From: Candidatus Gastranaerophilales bacterium | GTDB lineage: Bacteria; Cyanobacteriota; Vampirovibrionia; Gastranaerophilales; Gastranaerophilaceae | Direction: 5' to 3' | Length of the DNA stretch: 44,039 nt | Assembly (NCBI GenBank): GCA_944326675.1 | Contig: CALVET010000060.1 | Span: 1-44,039 of the forward strand | Shown: piece by piece, positions 26,882 to 35,789 of the stretch | How positions within the stretch are numbered: position 1 is the first letter of the stretch | Layout of the letters: each line of letters starts with the position of its first letter | Notes under the pieces: model-generated | What the model saw: only the letters and a program-made list of their open reading frames with translations | Told to the model about the DNA's origin: nothing | Databases searched by the model: none | Made by a program: the position numbers and the translations under genes

Positions 26882-27694
26882 TTAGACCCCTCCTTTATAA
26901 ATACCAAAAGCACTTTGCAATACTGCCAATTGTGTTTTAAAATTTGCGTCTATAACACCGTTATTTGCAACAACAACACAGCTTCCCTTTTCAATTGTTT
27001 CATCTTGCGCTATATTTACCTTTGCATTTACATTTTTTGCACTCAAAATTTCAGGTAATGACGCACTTGCAAATTCAACATCATCAGGATTAACTTTAAT
27101 AGTTACTTTTTCACTGTCAGAATGAATTTCATCTAATACAGACATAATAATATTTTTCAATACATCTTGAGATAAGTCCACTTCTTTTTTAATGATTTTT
27201 TTAGCTATTTCCATGGCTATTTCCATGATATGAGGATAAAATTCTTCATACATTTCATCTCTTAAAGACAAAAATTCATTAAGCGAAGTTTTTATTTCTT
27301 CCACTTCTTTTTGGGCTTTTTTTAAGCCGTTTTGATAACCCTCTCTTGCAGCCAGTTCTTTTATTGAATGAGCTTCTTGCTGAGCTCTTGAAACTAAAGA
27401 CCTTTCATCTATTCTTCGATAACCGCGCCTTCTGTCACCTCTTCTTCTTTCAACTCTTTCTTTAAATTCAATTGAAGAAATGTCAATTTTTTCAAAAGTT
27501 TCCGCCACAACCTCTTCTTTTACTTTCGGCTTTTGAATTGGTGCTTTTGGTTCAATATCCTGAGTATTTTCCAAAACCTCTTCTACATCAGAAAGCAAAT
27601 CTTCTTTTTTTATAATATTGCCTTTTTTAAAAGATTTAGCGGAAGAAGACTGTTGAGATTTTTTATTTTGAATATTTTGTTTTCTTATTATCAT
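26882..27694 (-). CDS. fliH: Flagellar assembly protein FliH
   Basis: 270 residues. FliH/YscL proteins regulate the export ATPase FliI and help dock it at the gate. The N-terminus is charged and low complexity, with an Arg-rich patch (RRRGDRRRGYRR near 85-96). A long Ala/Glu helix region contains the spaced GxxxG-like pattern around AAREGYQNGL. The C-terminal domain has EIAKKIIKKEVD and a two-part strand region ending VVVANNGVIDA, matching FliH. It overlaps the upstream gene by four bases (ATGA) and abuts flhA. The usual next gene fliI is absent here and must lie elsewhere. Confidence 0.88.
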   Translation of the reverse strand: MIIRKQNIQNKKSQQSSSAKSFKKGNIIKKEDLLSDVEEVLENTQDIEPKAPIQKPKVKEEVVAETFEKIDISSIEFKERVERRRGDRRRGYRRIDERSLVSRAQQEAHSIKELAAREGYQNGLKKAQKEVEEIKTSLNEFLSLRDEMYEEFYPHIMEIAMEIAKKIIKKEVDLSQDVLKNIIMSVLDEIHSDSEKVTIKVNPDDVEFASASLPEILSAKNVNAKVNIAQDETIEKGSCVVVANNGVIDANFKTQLAVLQSAFGIYKGGV

Positions 27695-28644
27695 GAAACA
27701 TTTTCTTCTAAATATTTAGATATGACATCTGCAATATAGGCCGGAATTTTTTTTCTTTTTTGATTATAGCAAGATAAAACATACTCTTTAACATTTGGCC
27801 TTTCATTTTCTATCATATTCAAAATTTGATTTTTATCCGAATTTTTAACAATTTTACACAATTTTTTATAAGCCTTGTCATAGCTTATAACAACTGCTTC
27901 AGGCAATGCATTTTTCATCTCTTCAAAACACCTCATGGTAGCCTTTGTATCTAATTTTTCTTCCAAGTCCGGCATTTTTAAATATTTAATCAAAACTTCA
28001 CGCTCGGGCTTGTTAAATTTCTGCAAAATACTTTTCATTTTTTCGCTTGAAAAATTTCTCATTAAAATCGCCAAAGAAGCAAGCTTTATAATTTTTTCAT
28101 CACTCATGCAGGCAATATCTGTCATGGTTTCTTCTCTTATTTGCTCTTGCGCCATAGCGTCAATATTAGATTGAGAAAGAGCATTTTGAGTTAACTGCTC
28201 GGATATAACGCCTCTATTTTTTAAATCTTCCATGGCTTTTGTGAAAGACTTTTTAACTTGCGCTTCCACAAGCGATATCAACTGCTCTTGAGGAATTTGT
28301 TTTTCAACTGCCTTTTTGGCTATATCAAAAACAGTAAATGCGACCTTTTGTAAAACTCCCTCTCTATATTGAGGGTCAATTTTTGCCCTTATTAAATCAA
28401 TTGATTTATGAAAAATCCATTCACCGATAAATTGCGTAACAAGGCTTGCTTCCTGAGCACTTAGTTTTGAATTTTCTTCTTTAACTAATGCGTCTCCCGC
28501 CATTACGCAAAAACGATATATAATTTCAACAATAAAAGCCTTATCGGGTTTTGAAATATCATTGGGAATAACCTGACTCGCCTGATTAGACAAGTCTTTG
28601 GCAAAAGCTTCAAAATTAAATGTTTTTACATCTGTATCCGCCAT
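27691..28644 (-). CDS. Highly divergent protein in the fliG position
   Basis: 317 residues, close to FliG in length, placed between fliF and fliH exactly where the rotor protein FliG is expected. All-helical, soluble, no signal peptide. The armadillo-like C-terminal stretch ILNMIENERPNVKEYVLS recalls the FliG middle-domain EHPQ segment, and the adjacent FliF retains a FliG-binding-like tail. However, I cannot find the FliG C-terminal torque helix with its conserved charged residues, nor the usual N-terminal motifs. It is either an extremely diverged FliG or a replacement. AAAGGGAAAA precedes the ATG. The stop is TGA and overlaps fliH. Confidence 0.6.
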   Translation of the reverse strand: MADTDVKTFNFEAFAKDLSNQASQVIPNDISKPDKAFIVEIIYRFCVMAGDALVKEENSKLSAQEASLVTQFIGEWIFHKSIDLIRAKIDPQYREGVLQKVAFTVFDIAKKAVEKQIPQEQLISLVEAQVKKSFTKAMEDLKNRGVISEQLTQNALSQSNIDAMAQEQIREETMTDIACMSDEKIIKLASLAILMRNFSSEKMKSILQKFNKPEREVLIKYLKMPDLEEKLDTKATMRCFEEMKNALPEAVVISYDKAYKKLCKIVKNSDKNQILNMIENERPNVKEYVLSCYNQKRKKIPAYIADVISKYLEENVS

Positions 28645-28669
28645 TTTTCCCTTTTTGCCCTCAGTTTAT

Positions 28670-30382
28670 TTACGCATTTTCAATCCAATTTTTAATCTTT
28701 TCTATTGCTTCATTTTCATCCATGGAATTAAAATCAGATTCTAATTCATCAATAGCATCAGACAGATTATGTTTTGGAGCTTTAGTTGCGGCTGCAGCTG
28801 ATTTAGCCTGCTCAAGAGCAAGAGCATATTGATTTTTTTGTTCAATAAAGCTTTGCGCCATTTGTTCTTGTTGAGCAATCAAGCTTGAAGCCTGTTGAGT
28901 TACATCTTTCAGTTGTTGTTCTTGACTTGCTGCTATTTGTCTTAAATATTCAAGCTCTTCTTCTTGTTTTTTGGCTTCATCTTTAACTTTTTTACCTATA
29001 TGGCCAAGCCCCAAAATAAGACCTATTGAAAGAATAGCACCCACAACCCACCAAGGATTGCCTGATTCTTCAACTTTAGGCAATTCATTTTCTTTTTCAG
29101 GCGCCAAAACAAGGCTGCTTGATTCAACAAAAGCAATTGAAACATTCTCGGGGTCAACTTTTGGACTTGCCGCATGTGCAATCAATGTTTTCAATTCATA
29201 AAGACTCATGTTAGTCGGAATTGCATTTTCTTCAATCGAAACAGCAACCGTTATTTCTTCAATTGTACCTGCTGAAGTATATTCGCTCACTTGTGTTTTA
29301 GATACACCGTATTGAGTTTCGACAGCAGAGCGTGAATATTGTCTATCTTGGCTTGATGAACCTGATTGCACTGCTCCTTTAACGCCATCCGGAACATATA
29401 CGCTAACCGGATTCATGCCTGATGTTGTTGAATCATTGTGATTATCGCCCAAATTTTCGCTGAATTGTTGTTCTGAAACTGAAGTTTTTTGATCAGGATC
29501 ATATAATATGCTTGTTTTTTCAACGGGAGCTTGAGTTAAAAATGTTGAAACAGTAGCTATATAATTACCTTTACCTATTAATTTATCTAATTGAGCGTTT
29601 ACTTTTGATTGCATGTATTTATCATTTTCTTCCAATTTTGCAATAGCATCATCAGAAGCGCCAATGATAGAATTATAAACAGTTCCGTTAGTGTCGGTTA
29701 TTGAAATATTATCTGCTTGAAGCCCGTGCACTGCACCTAATAACAAATTTGAAATTGCTTTAACTTTCATATTATCAAGTCTTTCGCCTGACGGCATAGT
29801 AATTTGAACGGTTGCCGTCGTCGGTTTTTGATCTTGAGAAAAGAAAGTTTGTTCAGGAATTGAAATAAATACCTGTGCATTTTCAATAGGCGGAATTTTT
29901 CTTATTAAACGAGCTAATTCCCCGTTCATGGCTCTTATTAATTTAATTTTTTTATCATCTTTTGTTGATGTAAAATCACCTTTATCAAAAATTTCTAACC
30001 CCGTATGCTCATCCAAGAGCCCGCTTTTAACAATAGCTAAAAGGGCTCTATCTCTTTGGTCTTGAGTATATTCTTTTAAAACAATGCTTACCTTTGAACC
30101 GTTTTCAACTTTTGTGGCTACAATTTGTTCACGAGCCAAAAGCGCTTGAACTTCAAGAGCCTTACCTGTATTTTCAGTAGTAAAAAGTGTTACAGGGTCA
30201 TTTTTAATTACTTTTTCAGCCTGTTTTATTTGATTATCTTGCCCTTGGGCTCCTTTAGAACCCACACTATCCATAACCGACATCATAATAACAAACATCG
30301 CTACAACAATCACTATTGCGACAACTATAGTGTACAAAAGCGGCTTATTCTCAGTTAGTTTTTTTAGGTCAAATTTTTCCAT
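28670..30382 (-). CDS. fliF: Flagellar MS-ring protein FliF
   Basis: 570 residues, typical. FliF builds the membrane ring at the base of the flagellum. Two membrane segments (about 14-36 and 440-460) flank a periplasmic part with YscJ/FliF ring-building motifs: LLAREQIVATKV, then MNGELARLIRKIPPIENAQVFISIPE. The cytoplasmic tail has a Gln-rich coiled coil and ends in an acidic helix NEAIEKIKNWIENA, resembling the FliG-binding tail of other FliF proteins. Follows fliE by 48 bases and precedes the fliG-position gene by 25. Confidence 0.96.
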   Translation of the reverse strand: MEKFDLKKLTENKPLLYTIVVAIVIVVAMFVIMMSVMDSVGSKGAQGQDNQIKQAEKVIKNDPVTLFTTENTGKALEVQALLAREQIVATKVENGSKVSIVLKEYTQDQRDRALLAIVKSGLLDEHTGLEIFDKGDFTSTKDDKKIKLIRAMNGELARLIRKIPPIENAQVFISIPEQTFFSQDQKPTTATVQITMPSGERLDNMKVKAISNLLLGAVHGLQADNISITDTNGTVYNSIIGASDDAIAKLEENDKYMQSKVNAQLDKLIGKGNYIATVSTFLTQAPVEKTSILYDPDQKTSVSEQQFSENLGDNHNDSTTSGMNPVSVYVPDGVKGAVQSGSSSQDRQYSRSAVETQYGVSKTQVSEYTSAGTIEEITVAVSIEENAIPTNMSLYELKTLIAHAASPKVDPENVSIAFVESSSLVLAPEKENELPKVEESGNPWWVVGAILSIGLILGLGHIGKKVKDEAKKQEEELEYLRQIAASQEQQLKDVTQQASSLIAQQEQMAQSFIEQKNQYALALEQAKSAAAATKAPKHNLSDAIDELESDFNSMDENEAIEKIKNWIENA

Positions 30383-30430
30383 ACTGTTCTATTACTTAAA
30401 TTATACTATCATAATATGCTAAAGTTAAGA

Positions 30431-30739
30431 CTAAATCTGTATTTGCATTATTTTCTCATATGTTTGTAGGATTTTTCCTGTTATAGTGGTTGCAGCCTGA
30501 ACGGTTATTTCACTTTGAGCAATTGCAGCCATAACATCATGGACATCCGCTTTTCCAAGCATAGCGTCTTGAGTTAACTGCTGCGGCCTATTTGTAACTT
30601 CATTTAATTCCTGCATCATATCAGCCACAACATTTTTAAAGCTTTTCACATTTGTATCGTTTGAATTTATAGAAATATTTGCTTCAAGCGGTTCTAAACG
30701 ATTTGTTTTAAAAAAATTAACCTGATTTATTTTATCCAT
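30431..30739 (-). CDS. fliE: Flagellar hook-basal body complex protein FliE
   Basis: 102 residues, usual length. FliE links the MS ring to the proximal rod and is an early export substrate. The conserved C-terminal half reads ADVHDVMAAIAQSEITVQ and then KILQTYEKIMQIQI, and there is no signal peptide, as expected for a type III substrate. It lies between the transglycosylase gene and fliF. The flgB and flgC genes often upstream of fliE are not here. Confidence 0.94.
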   Translation of the reverse strand: MDKINQVNFFKTNRLEPLEANISINSNDTNVKSFKNVVADMMQELNEVTNRPQQLTQDAMLGKADVHDVMAAIAQSEITVQAATTITGKILQTYEKIMQIQI

Positions 30740-30750
30740 TTTCTTATCCT

Positions 30751-31410
30751 TTATAGGTAATTAGCTAATACAGATTTAACATAATTTTGAGTTTCTTTAT
30801 AAGGAGGGATGCCATTATATTTGTCGACTGCCCCAGGACCAGCGTTATATGCGGCAAGAGCAAGAATTTTATTTCCGTTATATTTATCAAGCATTTGCTT
30901 TAAATATTTAACTCCGCCTTCTATATTTTCTTTTGGATTAAAAGAATTAACAACTCCTAAAGCCTTAGCTGTCTGTGGCATTAACTGCATTAAACCCCTT
31001 GCACCAACCGATGAAACAGCGTTAGGGTTAAAGTTTGATTCTTGTTTTATTAAAGCTTTAATAAGTTTTTCATCTACATTATATTTTTCACTTGCGTCTT
31101 TGATATAGCCCAAAATTGCTTCTTTTGTATTTGATACTTTTTCTTCCACTCCTTTTAGTCCGCTCAAAGAGCCAAAAGGAAGAGCTTTAATTTCTTTTTT
31201 TACCATTGGGGGCGTATCAAGCTCGAAAACACTGTTTGATTCAACTTCTTTTTTTGATTCGGCTAAAATTTCATCAAATGCAGAAGTTTGTTTAACTTCG
31301 GGGTTTTGAGGATAAATAGAATTAATATAGCGATTAAGCTCATTAACACGATTAAACGCCTGAGCTTGAGAAGAAGAATTAATATAATTTTGTATTTGCG
31401 GACTAAACAT
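30751..31410 (-). CDS. SLT-type lytic transglycosylase of the flagellar operon
   Basis: 219 residues. The C-terminal half (about 110-219) is a goose-lysozyme-like SLT domain: the catalytic Glu in IKQESNFNP, then [13 protein letters not shown] and [11 protein letters not shown]. It cleaves peptidoglycan glycan strands. There is no signal peptide; the N-terminal 100 residues are polar and helical, like flagellar rod substrates, so export through the flagellar apparatus to open the wall for the rod is likely (inference; FlgJ plays this role in some bacteria). It is the first gene of the flagellar operon, with AAGG upstream. Confidence 0.9.
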   Translation of the reverse strand: MFSPQIQNYINSSSQAQAFNRVNELNRYINSIYPQNPEVKQTSAFDEILAESKKEVESNSVFELDTPPMVKKEIKALPFGSLSGLKGVEEKVSNTKEAILGYIKDASEKYNVDEKLIKALIKQESNFNPNAVSSVGARGLMQLMPQTAKALGVVNSFNPKENIEGGVKYLKQMLDKYNGNKILALAAYNAGPGAVDKYNGIPPYKETQNYVKSVLANYL

Positions 31411-31560
31411 CTTTTACCTTTATCCCCTTCTTTTAATCTCGACCTTAATTAATTATTGTTAAATCAGATTTTAAAAAATCATACATTTAATGTAGTTAAA
31501 AATTATTTTTAAAGGGAACCTTAAGACATTTAATATTTAATTATTTTTTTGTAAAAAGCA

Positions 31561-31591
31561 AAAAAGCAGAGTTAAAATAACTCTGCTTTTT
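31561..31591. terminator. Intrinsic terminator of the birA-oad operon
   Basis: AAAAAGCAGAGTTA (31561-31574) pairs perfectly with TAACTCTGCTTTTT (31578-31591), loop of three. On the minus strand the hairpin is followed by T-rich sequence just downstream of the oadB stop. The 201-base gap up to oadB otherwise holds only the flagellar operon's upstream region, in which I could not fix a promoter. Confidence 0.85.
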
Positions 31592-31611
31592 AATTTATTT
31601 TCAATATCTTA

Positions 31612-32790
31612 CTATTGAACGCAAACTGTTAACAATACACCTGCTGCAACAGCTGAACCAATAACACCTGCTACGTTAGGACCCATAGCATGCATTAAAA
31701 GGTAGTTGTTGGGGTTATATTCTAAACCGACTTTATTTGATACACGTGCTGCCATCGGAACGGCTGATACACCTGCTGAACCAATAAGCGGATTAATTTT
31801 ATCCTTAGAGAATAAGTTCATAATTTTTGCCATTACAACACCACCGGCAGTAGCCAATGAGAATGCAATAATACCAAGAATTAGAATAAATAATGTTTGA
31901 ACAGTTAAGAATTGATCAGCTGATAATTTAGAACCAACAGACAATCCCAAGAAAATAGTAATAATATTAATTAAAGAATTTTGCATTGTATTTGAAAGTC
32001 TTTCAACAACACCACATTCTTTACATAGATTACCAAAAGCCAAAGCACCTACAAGAGGGCACGCATCAGGCAACAATAAAATACATAAAGAAAGAACTAA
32101 TATAGGGAATACGATTTTTTCACGTTGAGAAACTTCCCTTAATTGGCTCATTTGGATTTCTCTTTCCTTTTTTGTTGTTAAAAGTTTCATAATCGGCGGT
32201 TGAATTACAGGAACCAAGGCCATGTATGAATAAGCCGCAACTGCAATTGCACCCAATAACTCGGGAGCTAATTTTGTTGTAACGTAAATTGAAGTAGGAC
32301 CGTCAGCACCACCGATGATACCGATAGCACCTGCTTGAGGCAAAGTAAAACCAAACACGCAAAGCGCTAACAATAATGCACCAAAAATACCGAATTGAGC
32401 GGCACCACCCAATAATGCAGTTCTTGGATTTGCTAATAGAGGACCGAAATCTGTCATAGCGCCTACACCCATGAAAATTATCAACGGGAATAATCCTTTA
32501 TGAATACCGGCTTCATAAATAATATTTAAGAAACCACCCGGCTCTGCTATACCTGCGTTTGGAATGTTTGATAAAAAACCGCCAAAAGCAATCGGAACTA
32601 ATAGCAAAGGTTCATATTGTTTTTTAATACCAAGCCACATCAAAAACAAACAAACTACAAGCATAATCGGGGAACCGAATTGATGCATGAATTGTTCGCA
32701 AACATTTGTAATATTGGGATCAGCAGGTTGAACAAAATTGTATAATCCTGTTGTATGCCATAATTGTTGGAAAACTTCTCCTATATTCAT
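31612..32790 (-). CDS. oadB: Na+-translocating decarboxylase subunit beta
   Basis: 392 residues, about nine to eleven membrane helices. The beta subunit of the biotin-dependent Na+ pump decarboxylates carboxybiotin and exports Na+. The conserved site [10 protein letters not shown] with its essential Asp is present, as are [10 protein letters not shown], the loop following the glycine-rich [11 protein letters not shown] segment and the C-terminal [16 protein letters not shown] precedes the ATG. With oadG and oadA it forms a full membrane decarboxylase. Oxaloacetate is the best-fitting substrate given the alpha subunit, but methylmalonyl-CoA and glutaconyl-CoA pumps use near-identical beta subunits. 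Confidence 0.94.
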   Translation of the reverse strand: MNIGEVFQQLWHTTGLYNFVQPADPNITNVCEQFMHQFGSPIMLVVCLFLMWLGIKKQYEPLLLVPIAFGGFLSNIPNAGIAEPGGFLNIIYEAGIHKGLFPLIIFMGVGAMTDFGPLLANPRTALLGGAAQFGIFGALLLALCVFGFTLPQAGAIGIIGGADGPTSIYVTTKLAPELLGAIAVAAYSYMALVPVIQPPIMKLLTTKKEREIQMSQLREVSQREKIVFPILVLSLCILLLPDACPLVGALAFGNLCKECGVVERLSNTMQNSLINIITIFLGLSVGSKLSADQFLTVQTLFILILGIIAFSLATAGGVVMAKIMNLFSKDKINPLIGSAGVSAVPMAARVSNKVGLEYNPNNYLLMHAMGPNVAGVIGSAVAAGVLLTVCVQ

Positions 32791-32808
32791 AATTTATTTC
32801 CTCCAATC

Positions 32809-34617
32809 TTAACCTACAACAACCAATACTTGACCTGTTTTAATTTGGTCGCCTTGAGCAACTTCAATAGATGAAACTCTTCCTGAAACAGGAGATTTAA
32901 TTTCAGTTTCCATTTTCATTGCTTCAATAACCAACAATACATCACCTTCAGCCACTTCGTCGCCTTCTGCCACTTCAACACGTAATACATTACCCGGAAG
33001 CGCTGCTTTAACTTCTTGACCTTCAGCATTTGAAGAAGATTTTGCTTGTTCTTCAACACCGGCTTTAACGCCTATATCGTATGTTTTACCGTTAACAACA
33101 GCTTTTGAACCATCTAATTTAACGGCGTATTTTTTACCGTTTACAGTTACTGTATAACCGTCTTTTGATGTTGCAGGAACAGCTTCTTTTTTGTCAGCTG
33201 AAACTTTATTAACTGAAACAGTTCCTTTGCCAAGTAAGAATTCAATACCTTTATCAACATTGCCGTCTTTGCAAGCTGCTGAAATGAAGATATTTTCATC
33301 TGTTAAAGGCAAGCCTGCTTCTTGTAATCTTTTCTTAGCTGCTTCTATACCTTTTTCAGGGTCTTTGTCATTCAAATCTACAACACGCTCTGTTGTTGGA
33401 GCTAAACCTGTTTTTTCTTCAGCCCATTTAACCAATTCAGGATCAGGTTCACAAGGAGTTTTACCAAAGTAACCTAAAAGCATTTTAGCATATCCGGGGT
33501 TTGCTTTTTCCCAAGGTTTATCTGTAATAGCATTCAAGAATGATTGTTGAGCATAGAATTGAGATACAGGTGTAACGCTTGTTGCAAAACCGCCTCTTTC
33601 AACAACTTCTTTCATGTTTGCAATTAATTTCGGGAATTTATCAAGCATACCCATGTCTTTTAATTGGTTAACAGTTGTAGCTGTAGCGCCACCCGGAAGC
33701 GGAGCTTGAATTAAAATCGGGTTAACTGCTAATGAAATCGGTGAAATCGGATAATCTTTCATACATTCTTTAAAGATTTCTTCTGTTTCCATGATTTTCT
33801 TGATGTCTAAACCAAGGTCATATTCAGTACCTTTCAAAGCATGCCACATTGAAATAATATCAGGTTGACCCGTACCGCCTGAAACCGGTTTCATAGCAAG
33901 GTCAATACCATCTGCACCACCGTCAAGAGCAGCTAAATATGCAGCTAAACCTGTTCCTGCTGTTTCGTGTGAATGGAAACGAATATGAGCTTCGCCGCCC
34001 AATAATTCACGAGCCATTTTAACTGTTTCATACACTTTTCTTGGATTTGAAGTACCTGAAGCATCTTTAAATGCCAATGAATCAAAAGGAAGACCTGAAT
34101 CAAGAATATTTCTTAATACTCTTTCGTAAAATGCTACATCATGAGCACCTTCACAGCCATAAGGAAGTTCCATCATAGTGATTGTTACTTCATGTCTTAA
34201 ACCATATTTTTTAATTGAATTTGCTGAATCAATTAAGTTGTTAACATCGTTTAAAGCATCAAAGTTTCTGATTACATTAACACCGTGTTTAGCAAACATT
34301 TTTGCGTGTAAATCAATAATATCTCTAGGTTGAGAATTTAAACCAACAACATTTACACCACGAGCTAATGATTGAAGTGTAACATCAGGACCAACAGCAG
34401 CTCTTATTTTGTCCATTGTTTCAAATGCATTTTCATTGCAAAAGAATATAGGAGCTTGAAAACGAGCACCGCCTGCTGTTTCAAAATGTCTTAAACCTGC
34501 ATTAACTGCAGCTTGTAAGGCAGGGATGAAATCATCAACCAAAACCTTAGCTCCGTAGATTGATTGGAAACCGTCACGAAATGACGTATCCATAACTTTA
34601 ATTTGTTTTTTTGTCAT
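32809..34617 (-). CDS. oadA: Oxaloacetate decarboxylase subunit alpha (biotin-containing)
   Basis: 602 residues. The N-terminal carboxyltransferase TIM barrel (about 1-300) has DTSFRDGFQS, FKDASG, and the metal-binding HSHETAGTG. A conserved PYC/OADA helical domain follows. The C-terminal biotinyl domain carries the lysine in EAMKMETE (Lys568, 35 residues from the end). It moves CO2 from oxaloacetate to biotin. The sequence also resembles pyruvate carboxylase subunit B, but the oadG and oadB neighbours argue for the Na+ pump. GAGG precedes the ATG. Confidence 0.95.
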   Translation of the reverse strand: MTKKQIKVMDTSFRDGFQSIYGAKVLVDDFIPALQAAVNAGLRHFETAGGARFQAPIFFCNENAFETMDKIRAAVGPDVTLQSLARGVNVVGLNSQPRDIIDLHAKMFAKHGVNVIRNFDALNDVNNLIDSANSIKKYGLRHEVTITMMELPYGCEGAHDVAFYERVLRNILDSGLPFDSLAFKDASGTSNPRKVYETVKMARELLGGEAHIRFHSHETAGTGLAAYLAALDGGADGIDLAMKPVSGGTGQPDIISMWHALKGTEYDLGLDIKKIMETEEIFKECMKDYPISPISLAVNPILIQAPLPGGATATTVNQLKDMGMLDKFPKLIANMKEVVERGGFATSVTPVSQFYAQQSFLNAITDKPWEKANPGYAKMLLGYFGKTPCEPDPELVKWAEEKTGLAPTTERVVDLNDKDPEKGIEAAKKRLQEAGLPLTDENIFISAACKDGNVDKGIEFLLGKGTVSVNKVSADKKEAVPATSKDGYTVTVNGKKYAVKLDGSKAVVNGKTYDIGVKAGVEEQAKSSSNAEGQEVKAALPGNVLRVEVAEGDEVAEGDVLLVIEAMKMETEIKSPVSGRVSSIEVAQGDQIKTGQVLVVVG

Positions 34618-34653
34618 TTTTTTATCCTCATAAAATGTGTTTACTTAATCAAA

Positions 34654-34887
34654 CTAACCTTGTGCAACAGCAACTGCAATTGCAAGTGCAATATCAGTAT
34701 CATCTGTTGTACTTGTTTTTCTTACCTTTTGTTCAACAACAGGCAAGGGGCAAACCTTGTTTAAAAAAGAAACAAATCTTGCCATTAGGGCAATTGCTCC
34801 AACAAGAATTATTAAAAATGAGAAAACAATTCCCATTCCAACAACCATTGTTGTGCCTCCTGTTGTCCATAATTCAGGGTTTAACAT
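34654..34887 (-). CDS. oadG: Oxaloacetate decarboxylase subunit gamma
   Basis: 77 residues, one membrane helix (about 14-40) followed by a polar tail; matches the OadG family in length and in MGIVFSFLIILVG. The gamma subunit stabilises the alpha-beta complex. AAGGAG sits seven bases before the ATG, within the end of birA, and the two genes overlap by seven bases. The His/Cys-rich zinc tail of some OadG proteins is not obvious. Confidence 0.85.
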   Translation of the reverse strand: MLNPELWTTGGTTMVVGMGIVFSFLIILVGAIALMARFVSFLNKVCPLPVVEQKVRKTSTTDDTDIALAIAVAVAQG

Positions 34888-35447
34888 AATATTTCTCCTT
34901 TTATTCCGTTTTTTAAAAAGTCACTATATTCTTCTTTAAAGTTTGATAAAAATCTGTTTAAAAATTCATTTTTATCAACCCTTTTGTTTGTTTCAACAAA
35001 AATTGACGTTGCTTTTTGGTCAATATTTTTAAGCTCATCTTCTTCTAAATTAAGATTAATTCCGCAGCCTAAAATGACGCCTTTACAATTTTGTCCGATA
35101 AATTCTGACTCAGCTAAAATTCCTGCTATCTTTTTGCCGTCGATTAATATATCGTTAGGATATTTAAAATGAGGCTTTAAGCCGTATTGCTCAAGAGTTT
35201 TAGCGCCTATTAAAGCGGCAAATCTTGTCAATTCGTTTAAATGCTCCAAGTTTTGGGGTTTCAAAATCAGGGAAATATATAAATTACCGCCATTTTTATT
35301 TGACGAATACCAACTACGCTCAAATTGACCGTGTCCTTGTGTTTGCAAATCACAAGATACCACTTGAAAATCATCCAATTCCTCTAGATGTTGATGAGCG
35401 TAAGCGCTTGTTGAATTTAACTCATCGAAATGAATAATACCATGCAT
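34881..35447 (-). CDS. birA: Biotin-protein ligase BirA, single-domain
   Basis: 188 residues, the catalytic domain only, without the DNA-binding helix-turn-helix of bifunctional BirA. The adenylate loop GHGQFERSW (38-46) replaces the commoner GRGR..R.W. FKYPNDILIDGKKIAGIL carries the catalytic lysine. It attaches biotin to the OadA lysine. Being first in the oadG-oadA-oadB operon, and overlapping oadG, it couples ligase supply to its substrate. The promoter upstream is leaderless in form. Confidence 0.92.
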   Translation of the reverse strand: MHGIIHFDELNSTSAYAHQHLEELDDFQVVSCDLQTQGHGQFERSWYSSNKNGGNLYISLILKPQNLEHLNELTRFAALIGAKTLEQYGLKPHFKYPNDILIDGKKIAGILAESEFIGQNCKGVILGCGINLNLEEDELKNIDQKATSIFVETNKRVDKNEFLNRFLSNFKEEYSDFLKNGIKGEILC

Positions 35448-35453
35448 AGCTTG

Positions 35454-35482
35454 ATGATAACAAAAACATAATTTTTAAACAA
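35454..35482 (-). promoter_or_regulatory. Promoter of the birA-oad operon, apparently leaderless
   Basis: On the minus strand TTGTTT (35482-35477), 17 bases and TATCAT (35459-35454), followed by six bases to the birA ATG. The predicted +1 is the A of the start codon and no ribosome-binding site is seen. Confidence 0.5.
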
Positions 35483-35502
35483 ACAAAATTTACTTTTTTA
35501 AA

Positions 35503-35772
35503 CTATGTTTTTACAAATGAATATACCATCCAGTAACCTTTTTTAATTTTTCCCTGAAACATTAAGTTTGAAGCCGCCCAATCAAGGGTTCTATTTCTCA
35601 TATATGACGCAATCAAAAATAAAAACGGAGTTTTGTTATATTTTTCTTCATCGGATAAAAGATTTTTCATCTGCTCATCGCTATATAAACTGACGCTTTC
35701 AAGATCAACTATAAAAAGTTTTTGACCTTTTTTCATGTCAGACAATATTTCTCTGTTTAGCTTTTTCTCCAA
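35503..35772 (-). CDS. Out-of-frame C-terminal part of the membrane glycosyltransferase
   Basis: An 89-residue open frame that begins only at a TTG without a ribosome-binding site. Its frame extends upstream without a stop to the homopolymer at 35792-35800, where adding one T (minus strand) would join it to the gene at 35790. The joined protein would read through KVFF, then LKNNSPLLEKK and on. The content (QKLFIVDLESV, then a hydrophobic FLFLIASY) fits the soluble C-terminal end of that family. It is therefore not an independent gene in my reading, but the missing end of its neighbour. Confidence 0.6.
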   Translation of the reverse strand: MEKKLNREILSDMKKGQKLFIVDLESVSLYSDEQMKNLLSDEEKYNKTPFLFLIASYMRNRTLDWAASNLMFQGKIKKGYWMVYSFVKT

Positions 35773-35789
35773 TAAAGGCGAGTTGTTTT

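Noticed and set aside
31411..31520. A sigma-28-like promoter before the flagellar operon
   Set aside because: On the minus strand GTCGAGAT with a TTAA-like upstream box matches the consensus only partly, and A+T-rich sequence makes chance matches common.
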